From NCBI GenBank assembly GCA_937952455.1, contig CALFYU010000213.1, positions 1 through 11,984 on the forward strand: a DNA stretch of 11,984 nucleotides. Reading direction: 5' to 3'. A program made the position numbers and the translations under genes. The notes below the pieces were generated by a model. It did not search any database. It saw nothing but the letters and a program-made list of their open reading frames with translations, and was not told the origin of the DNA. Shown piece by piece: positions 7,930 through 11,984 of this stretch. The DNA is from an uncultured Planctomycetaceae bacterium (GTDB lineage: Bacteria; Planctomycetota; Planctomycetia; Planctomycetales; Planctomycetaceae). Each line of letters starts with the position of its first letter. Within the stretch, counting starts at the first letter, position 1.

Positions 7930-7958
7930 ATGATAAAGGCTCCGGCAGCAACGGTAAA
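7930..7958 (-). promoter_or_regulatory. Candidate sigma-70 promoter for the ABC-F gene
   Basis: The minus strand reads TTTACC, a 17-nt spacer, then TATCAT (-35 4 of 6, -10 5 of 6 matches), about 45 bp upstream of the ABC-F ATG. The predicted leader is roughly 38 nt. It lies back to back with the reductase promoter, 24 bp away. Confidence 0.45.
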
Positions 7959-7982
7959 GTGGTGCTGTGCCCGTGAATCGCA

Positions 7983-8011
7983 TTGATATCGGGCGTTCTT
8001 GCTTGGATAAT
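7983..8011 (+). promoter_or_regulatory. Candidate sigma-70 promoter for the aldo/keto reductase gene
   Basis: TTGATA (7983-7988), a 17-nt spacer, then GATAAT (8006-8011): both boxes match the consensus at 5 of 6 positions with optimal spacing. The predicted start is near 8018, giving a leader of about 55 nt that contains the strong AGAAGGA ribosome binding site at 8061-8067. This is the best promoter-like sequence in the window. Confidence 0.6.
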
Positions 8012-8073
8012 CCATGCAATTGGCAAGTCCAGTGACTCTCCCCGCACCTCGGAACAATTCAGAAGGAAACCCG

Positions 8074-9153
8074 ATGACCACGCCCGACCGAGACGTGAAA
8101 CGCCGCGAATTCTTGAAGTCGGGAGTGATGCTGGGAGGGGCCACAGCGGCCTTGAGTAGCGGCATATTTGACGCACAGGCCCGGGCAGACGACGCCGCAA
8201 AATCGGCCGACGAAACCGCCACGCCGCAATCAGGAAAGATCCCCGTCAAACCGTTCGGCAAAACCGGTTGGAAGTTGCCCGTGCTGGGAATGGGCGGGTC
8301 GGCCATGATTCAGCAATGGAAAAAGGAGTACGGCGTCGGTGTGCTGCCGTTTGAAGAACGGGTGGCGATGGTCCGCTATGCCTATGACCGCGGCGTGCGC
8401 TATTTCGACACCGCCCGCGTGTACGGCGAGAGCGAAACGATCATGGGCCAGGGGCTAAAGGACGTTCGCAAAGACGTCTACATCGCCACGAAGATCGCCG
8501 ATCCGCGGCCGACGCACACTCGCGCCAGCCTCGAAAAATCGCTCGAAGAGTTGCAAACGGATTATGTCGACTGCGCCCAAATCCACAGTCCGGCGATCGA
8601 AAGGGCCGGCTTTGTGGGAGCGATGAAAATCCACGAACAACTGTTGAAGCTCAAGGACGAGGGACTGCTGCGATTCATCGGCTTGACGACGCACGTCGCC
8701 TTCGAGGACGTCGCGAAAATGATTGCCACCGGCGGATTCGACCAAGTGCTGTTGGCCTACGCGCACTTCAATCGCGGCCTGGACACGATGTTGTCGCACC
8801 GTAACATTCAACACCGCGCCGTCTGCCTGGCGGGGGCCCACGAATTGGGGATGGCGATCGTTTCGATGAAGGTCATGGGCGCTGGCGTCTTCAGCCACAA
8901 TGCTCAAAACCTCGTGCCCGGCTTTGATGCCGAACGGGTTAAGAAATTGCCCGGCGCCGCGATTCGCTGGGTGCTCGACGACGAGCGAGTCTCGATGCTA
9001 AACATCGGCATCTCCATTCCAAAGGACATCGACGACAACGTCGCCGTGCTGTCGGAAGACCTGACCCTCACCAACGACGACCAGCGCCTGTTGGCTGAGT
9101 TCTCCGGACAAGCCTACGAAGCCAAACCGTTTAGCGAGATGAAAGCGGTGTGA
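8074..9153 (+). CDS. Tat-exported aldo/keto reductase
   Basis: A 359-residue NAD(P)H-dependent oxidoreductase of the aldo/keto reductase superfamily; the substrate cannot be told from sequence. The N-terminus is a twin-arginine signal: KRREFLK at 9-15, a hydrophobic stretch to about residue 30 and AxA-type cleavage choices (AQA at 34-36, ARA at 36-38), so a folded, cofactor-loaded enzyme should be exported. The barrel begins at VKPFGKTGWKLPVLGMGG (58-75). The catalytic tetrad is intact: Asp112 (FDTARVYGES), Tyr117, Lys140 (IATK) and His171 (QIHSP). The C-terminal cofactor region includes GISIPKDIDDN (312-322). There is no C-terminal Fe-S ferredoxin motif. I chose the ATG at 8074 rather than the in-frame ATG at 8014 because AGAAGGA sits 6 nt before it and the Tat motif is then correctly placed. 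Divergent from the ABC-F gene, with its own promoter; the next gene is 388 bp downstream, so it is probably monocistronic. Confidence 0.92.
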   Translation: MTTPDRDVKRREFLKSGVMLGGATAALSSGIFDAQARADDAAKSADETATPQSGKIPVKPFGKTGWKLPVLGMGGSAMIQQWKKEYGVGVLPFEERVAMVRYAYDRGVRYFDTARVYGESETIMGQGLKDVRKDVYIATKIADPRPTHTRASLEKSLEELQTDYVDCAQIHSPAIERAGFVGAMKIHEQLLKLKDEGLLRFIGLTTHVAFEDVAKMIATGGFDQVLLAYAHFNRGLDTMLSHRNIQHRAVCLAGAHELGMAIVSMKVMGAGVFSHNAQNLVPGFDAERVKKLPGAAIRWVLDDERVSMLNIGISIPKDIDDNVAVLSEDLTLTNDDQRLLAEFSGQAYEAKPFSEMKAV

Positions 9154-9191
9154 CGGAGTCTTGAGGCGTGAGGGGACAGGCTTGAGGACGG

Positions 9192-9206
9192 AGCCGAAGG
9201 CTTTTG
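9192..9206 (+). terminator. Weak intrinsic-terminator-like hairpin after the reductase gene
   Basis: AGCC-GAA-GGCT (9192-9202) is followed by TTTG, 38 bp past the reductase stop. The stem is only 4 bp, so it is at best a weak Rho-independent terminator. It is also the first of a run of hairpins in this gap. Confidence 0.3.
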
Positions 9207-9213
9207 TCATTAG

Positions 9214-9299
9214 GCCGTAAGAACGGCAAAGTTGTGCGCGGGTCTCCCGACCCCGCACATGCCCGACCGAAGGTCTCCCCCGGCGCAATTCACGCGCCG
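9214..9299. repeat. Run of four closely spaced inverted repeats
   Basis: Four stem-loops follow each other with gaps of about 5 bp: GCCGT/ACGGC (9214-9227); a strong one at 9233-9259 (TGTGCG and GGGTC with a 1-nt bulge, paired to GACCC and CGCACA, loop TCCC, 11 pairs); GACC/GGTC (9265-9275); and CGGCGC/GCGCCG (9281-9299, 7-nt loop). No coding frame fits. The block resembles the non-coding dispersed repeats common in planctomycete genomes, or a small structured RNA. The pairings are seen directly; the nature of the element is inference. Confidence 0.45.
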
Positions 9300-9410
9300 A
9301 CTCGCCAACGTTGCAATCCGTTTGATCCACGGGTATCGTTGCGATGACAGATTGACGCCAGACAGGTGACGTCGGTGTTGCACCCGGTCCGCCGGGACGC
9401 GCCAGCATAC

Positions 9411-9455
9411 TCCATCCTCTCCCCTTGGGAAAGGGCCGGGGTGAGGGCGCCGACC
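9411..9455. repeat. Dispersed palindromic repeat of the LTPALSQGER type
   Basis: CCTCTCCCC (9416-9424) and GGGGTGAGG (9438-9446) pair with a single mismatch around TTGGGAAAGGGCC. Read on the minus strand, one frame gives LTPALSQGER and another HPGPFPRGE, peptide strings that recur as mis-annotated ORFs because this palindromic repeat is scattered through intergenic regions of many GC-rich bacteria. It is a non-coding repeat unit; copy number in this genome cannot be seen here. Confidence 0.6.
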
Positions 9456-9457
9456 AG

Positions 9458-9475
9458 TTGGCAAAACCAATGCCA
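9458..9475 (+). promoter_or_regulatory. Sigma-54-like -24/-12 element or operator dyad
   Basis: TTGGCA at 9458-9463 and TGC at 9471-9473 stand at the -24/-12 spacing of sigma-54 promoters (TGGCA-N7-TGC), 68 bp upstream of the start of the sigma-54 activator gene. The site is also a perfect 5-bp dyad (TGGCA/TGCCA), and the minus strand matches the consensus slightly better (TGGCA-N6-TTGC) although no gene lies in that direction. Autoregulation of the activator is a possibility only; a plain operator or chance match is as likely. Confidence 0.25.
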
Positions 9476-9541
9476 GAAACGCTCTCGGCCACCGTCGCCG
9501 TAACAGACGTTCCCCACTGAAAGATCGGACATCCTGCCGTC

Positions 9542-11515
9542 ATGAAGCTTCAGCAAACACCGTGGTTTGACCGCAAGGAGGCCGGGACGCGAGAGTGGCA
9601 ATTTACGTTGCGTCTGTTAGATGCGGCGCTGCGGGCCGACGACGAAGAGGAACTCCTGCAAAGCCAATTGCCCGATGTCGCCAGCGAATTACAGGCCCAA
9701 TGGGTCGGCCTGGTTCGCAAGACTCCGCAATGGGAACTGTCGGCGCAATTCGGCCACATCAACTTGCTGGAGTTGCCGTTCAACGAACTGGATGATGCGC
9801 TCGATTCGGGCGCAGGGATGTTTATCCCTCCGCCCGATGAGGATGAGTTTTGGCCGCTGATCGGCGTCCCGTTTTCGCAGTCGGGCCTGTCCGGCGAATT
9901 GCTGCTCTTTTCCGGACGGGATCTCCGTCGGGAGCAGGTCGGGTCGGCGCTGATGCTCGGCTGGGGATTGGGTTCGGCCGTGGCTGCGGTGCGGCGCTAT
10001 CAATCGTGCCGGCAGCGGAACGAACGGCTGGAGGCCATTCTCAAAGTCGCGTCTCAACTCAGTGGGCAGCGCGAGACCGAGCCGCTGTTGGAACTGATCG
10101 CCCAGGAAGCGACGCGGCTATTAGAGGCCGACCGCGCGAGTATTTTTATCTGGGATCAGGAGCACAAACAGGTCATCGCGTGCCCGGCATTGGGCGTGGA
10201 AGGGGGATCCTTGAGGCTGCCCGACAGCGCGGGGATTGTCGGTGAGGTGATTCAAACCGGCAAGGCCATCCACGTCGACGATGCTTATCAGGACGCGCGG
10301 TTCAATAAGAAAGTCGACGTCGAAAGCGGATACAAAACCGACAACCTCTTGTGTGTGCCGCTGCTCAACGGCGACGGCGATTTGATCGGCGCCTTTGAAG
10401 TCATCAACAAACTCAACGGGAGCTTCACCGCCGAAGACGAAGAGAGCCTGACGCAATTGGGGATCCAGGCGGCCACGGCGCTGCATAGCACGCAGGATCG
10501 CGAGCAATTGCTGCGCACGCAAAAACAATTGACCGAACAAGTCACCGAAGGAGTAAGGATCATCGGCGAAAGCCCGGCCGTTATGGCGCTCAAAGACACG
10601 ATTGCCCGCCTGGCCGCCACGGAGTTGCCGGTCCTGATTCTGGGCGAAAGCGGAACGGGTAAGGAGGTCGTCAGCCAGTCGCTGCACTACCACGGCCCGC
10701 GGCGGGACTGCCCCTTCGTGGCAGTCAACTGCGCCGCTCTTACCGAAACACTTTTGGAGAGCGAGCTGTTCGGCCATGAAAAAGGGGCGTTCACCGACGC
10801 TCACGAAGCGCGGCAGGGCAAGTTTGAATTGGCCGAAGGGGGGACGTTGTTCCTCGACGAAATTGGCGACATGAGCCTGGGTGGGCAAGCCAAACTGTTG
10901 CGGGTGCTTGAGCAAAAAGTCGTCACCCGCGTCGGTGGTTCACAGACAATCCCAATAAACGTCCGCGTCGTGGCGGCGACAAATGCCAACCTTTCCGAAG
11001 CAGTCCGCACCAAAAAGTTTCGCGAGGACTTGTATTACCGATTGGGGGTCGTGACGTTGGACCTGCCGCCGTTGCGAGAGCGCCCCGAAGATGTGATCTT
11101 GTTGGCTGAGTTTTTCTTGTCGCAGTTTTCCGCGCAAGCCAGACGTAAGCGTCTGAAGATCTCCGCCGATGCCCGTCGCCGCCTGCAGGCACATTCCTGG
11201 CCGGGCAATATCCGCGAGTTGCGGAATTTGATGGAGCGGGTGGCGTTCCTAGCACCCGGCGACAAGGTCGAAGTCTCCGATCTGGCATTCATCCTCAATC
11301 CCGATCGCGGTTCGGCGGACATGGACGGCGATCTGTCGGATCAGTCCCTCGCCGATGCGACCAAGACCTTCCAACAGCGCTTCATCCGCGGTGCGGTCAA
11401 GCGGGTGCAAGGCAATATGAGCGAAGCCGCCCGCATCCTGGGCCTGCACCGCTCGAACTTATACCGGAAGATGCGGCAATTGGACATGGGCGAAGCGGAA
11501 GAGGCAGCCGATTAG
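9542..11515 (+). CDS. Sigma-54-dependent activator with GAF, AAA+ and Fis-type HTH domains
   Basis: A 657-residue enhancer-binding protein that remodels sigma-54 RNA polymerase. Residues about 20-155 resemble a degenerate, shortened GAF-like domain. Residues 177-318 are a full GAF sensor domain with a complete NKFDE-type motif (NK at 289-290, F295, DE at 299-300), known from cyclic-nucleotide-binding GAF domains. A short helix (320-336) links to the AAA+ core: Walker A GESGTGKE (368-375), the sigma-54-contacting loop GAFTDA (415-420), Walker B TLFLDE (435-440) and arginine fingers in FREDLYYR (493-500). Residues 605-650 carry the Fis-type helix-turn-helix (MSEAARILGLHRSNLYRKM). There is no phospho-receiver domain, so it is probably a one-component sensor responding to a small ligand or to partner proteins. 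ATG at 9542 lacks a clear Shine-Dalgarno. Its targets are not evident; the neighbours are a reductase and an MfnB-like gene. Its TAG stop overlaps the stop of the convergent gene. Confidence 0.94.
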   Translation: MKLQQTPWFDRKEAGTREWQFTLRLLDAALRADDEEELLQSQLPDVASELQAQWVGLVRKTPQWELSAQFGHINLLELPFNELDDALDSGAGMFIPPPDEDEFWPLIGVPFSQSGLSGELLLFSGRDLRREQVGSALMLGWGLGSAVAAVRRYQSCRQRNERLEAILKVASQLSGQRETEPLLELIAQEATRLLEADRASIFIWDQEHKQVIACPALGVEGGSLRLPDSAGIVGEVIQTGKAIHVDDAYQDARFNKKVDVESGYKTDNLLCVPLLNGDGDLIGAFEVINKLNGSFTAEDEESLTQLGIQAATALHSTQDREQLLRTQKQLTEQVTEGVRIIGESPAVMALKDTIARLAATELPVLILGESGTGKEVVSQSLHYHGPRRDCPFVAVNCAALTETLLESELFGHEKGAFTDAHEARQGKFELAEGGTLFLDEIGDMSLGGQAKLLRVLEQKVVTRVGGSQTIPINVRVVAATNANLSEAVRTKKFREDLYYRLGVVTLDLPPLRERPEDVILLAEFFLSQFSAQARRKRLKISADARRRLQAHSWPGNIRELRNLMERVAFLAPGDKVEVSDLAFILNPDRGSADMDGDLSDQSLADATKTFQQRFIRGAVKRVQGNMSEAARILGLHRSNLYRKMRQLDMGEAEEAAD

Positions 11516-11984
11516 GTCGCGATCGGTTCTCCCGACATCGCCAGTTTGAAGCGTCGAACAGCTTCGACATCAATGGCGCCGGACCGATCGCCGTTAGCGC
11601 AAGCAGCCGAGCGGATGGCGATGATGTCGGGCTGCAAGGCTGTCAGAGCAGGCAATTCAGTCATTGCAATCTGTCCGGCAAACGCGACGAGCTGCCCGTC
11701 CGAGCGGATGTCGCGTACCAGCGCCGCCAGTTCGGCCAGCGGAAGCCACTCCAACAATCCGCGTCCCGATTTGGTGAACGTATCGAACAACACTCCGCGA
11801 CAACGGGTTTCCGCGGCGGCCATCGCGATTTCGCCCGGCGGTGGGCTGTTTGCCGCTTCCCAGTCGGCATAGGCGACAGCGATCCACGAAAACGGTTCGC
11901 TGCGCGAGTCCTCGAAACGACGGCGAACACCACACCACGTCGCCCGCCAATCGGCCTGCAGCTGTAGACCGGCGGCCCCCAACT
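11512..11984 (-). CDS. mfnB: MfnB-like (5-formylfuran-3-yl)methyl phosphate synthase (DUF556), C-terminal part
   Basis: The gene runs off the right edge; about 157 C-terminal residues of an expected 230-250 are present (TTG at 11980-11982 is an in-frame codon, not a trusted start). In archaea MfnB condenses two glyceraldehyde-3-phosphate molecules to the furan precursor of methanofuran. Counting from that TTG codon, the match rests on three blocks: VAYADWEAA (36-44), the FDTFTKSG segment with Lys71 (67-73), equivalent to the conserved LDTAIKDG with its active-site lysine, and the C-terminal IIAIRSAACANGDRSGAID (120-138), equivalent to IVGVRGAACKGGDRNNGRID in the Methanocaldococcus enzyme. The family is a TIM barrel. 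Planctomycetes are known to carry archaeal-like tetrahydromethanopterin/methanofuran-type C1 genes, so a role in formaldehyde oxidation or cofactor synthesis is plausible. No other C1 gene is visible here. Its TAA overlaps the TAG of the sigma-54 activator. Confidence 0.82.
   Translation of the reverse strand, partial: LGAAGLQLQADWRATWCGVRRRFEDSRSEPFSWIAVAYADWEAANSPPPGEIAMAAAETRCRGVLFDTFTKSGRGLLEWLPLAELAALVRDIRSDGQLVAFAGQIAMTELPALTALQPDIIAIRSAACANGDRSGAIDVEAVRRFKLAMSGEPIAT

Noticed and set aside
8014..8073. Upstream in-frame ATG extending the reductase by 20 residues
   Set aside because: It would bury the Tat signal and lies inside or next to the predicted promoter; the ATG at 8074 has an AGAAGGA at good spacing.
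9210..9543. Minus-strand frames in the gap after the reductase, containing LTPALSQGER-type peptides
   Set aside because: These are the well-known phantom translations of a palindromic intergenic repeat, with low-complexity Arg/Gly/Pro content.
10121..10915. 264-codon minus-strand frame inside the sigma-54 activator
   Set aside because: Antisense of the GAF and AAA+ domains; no recognisable domain or start context.

Overview
The window (about 12 kb, moderately GC-rich) looks like a chromosomal segment of a planctomycete. The clues are an RTX protein whose N-terminus carries a LEPR-XLL-like motif (FENLEERRLMAG), a Tat-targeted aldo/keto reductase, an MfnB-type (DUF556) gene in a bacterial setting, and weak or absent Shine-Dalgarno sequences in front of several genes. 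I cannot name the species. No rRNA, tRNA, CRISPR array, transposase or phage gene was seen.

Layout. (1) 2-1390, plus strand: the 3' part of an uncharacterised gene ending in two similar predicted beta-rich modules. (2) 1428-2423, minus: a small LEPR-XLL/RTX calcium-binding protein with 18 uninterrupted nonapeptide repeats, convergent with gene 1. (3) 2678-5923, minus: mfd, the transcription-repair coupling factor. (4) 6101-7885, minus: an ABC-F ATPase. (5) 8074-9153, plus: a Tat-exported aldo/keto reductase, divergent from the ABC-F gene; a near-consensus sigma-70 promoter lies in front of it and a weaker one in front of the ABC-F gene. (6) 9154-9541: a 388-bp non-coding stretch packed with hairpins, including one copy of the dispersed repeat whose chance translation contains LTPALSQGER. 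(7) 9542-11515, plus: a GAF-type sigma-54 activator with AAA+ and Fis-type HTH domains but no receiver domain. (8) 11512 to the right edge, minus: the C-terminal two thirds of an MfnB-like furan-phosphate synthase, whose stop codon overlaps that of gene 7.

The genes do not form one pathway. ABC-F and mfd are co-directional and both concern stalled machinery (ribosome and RNA polymerase), but they are 177 bp apart and mfd may have its own promoter. The region reads as ordinary core genome with some accessory surface and secreted proteins. I see no clear undescribed multi-gene system. The points most worth a second look are the hairpin-rich 9.2-9.45 kb stretch, a sigma-54-like dyad in front of the sigma-54 activator, a nested palindrome between mfd and the RTX gene, and a 9-residue gap in the Mfd motor domain.
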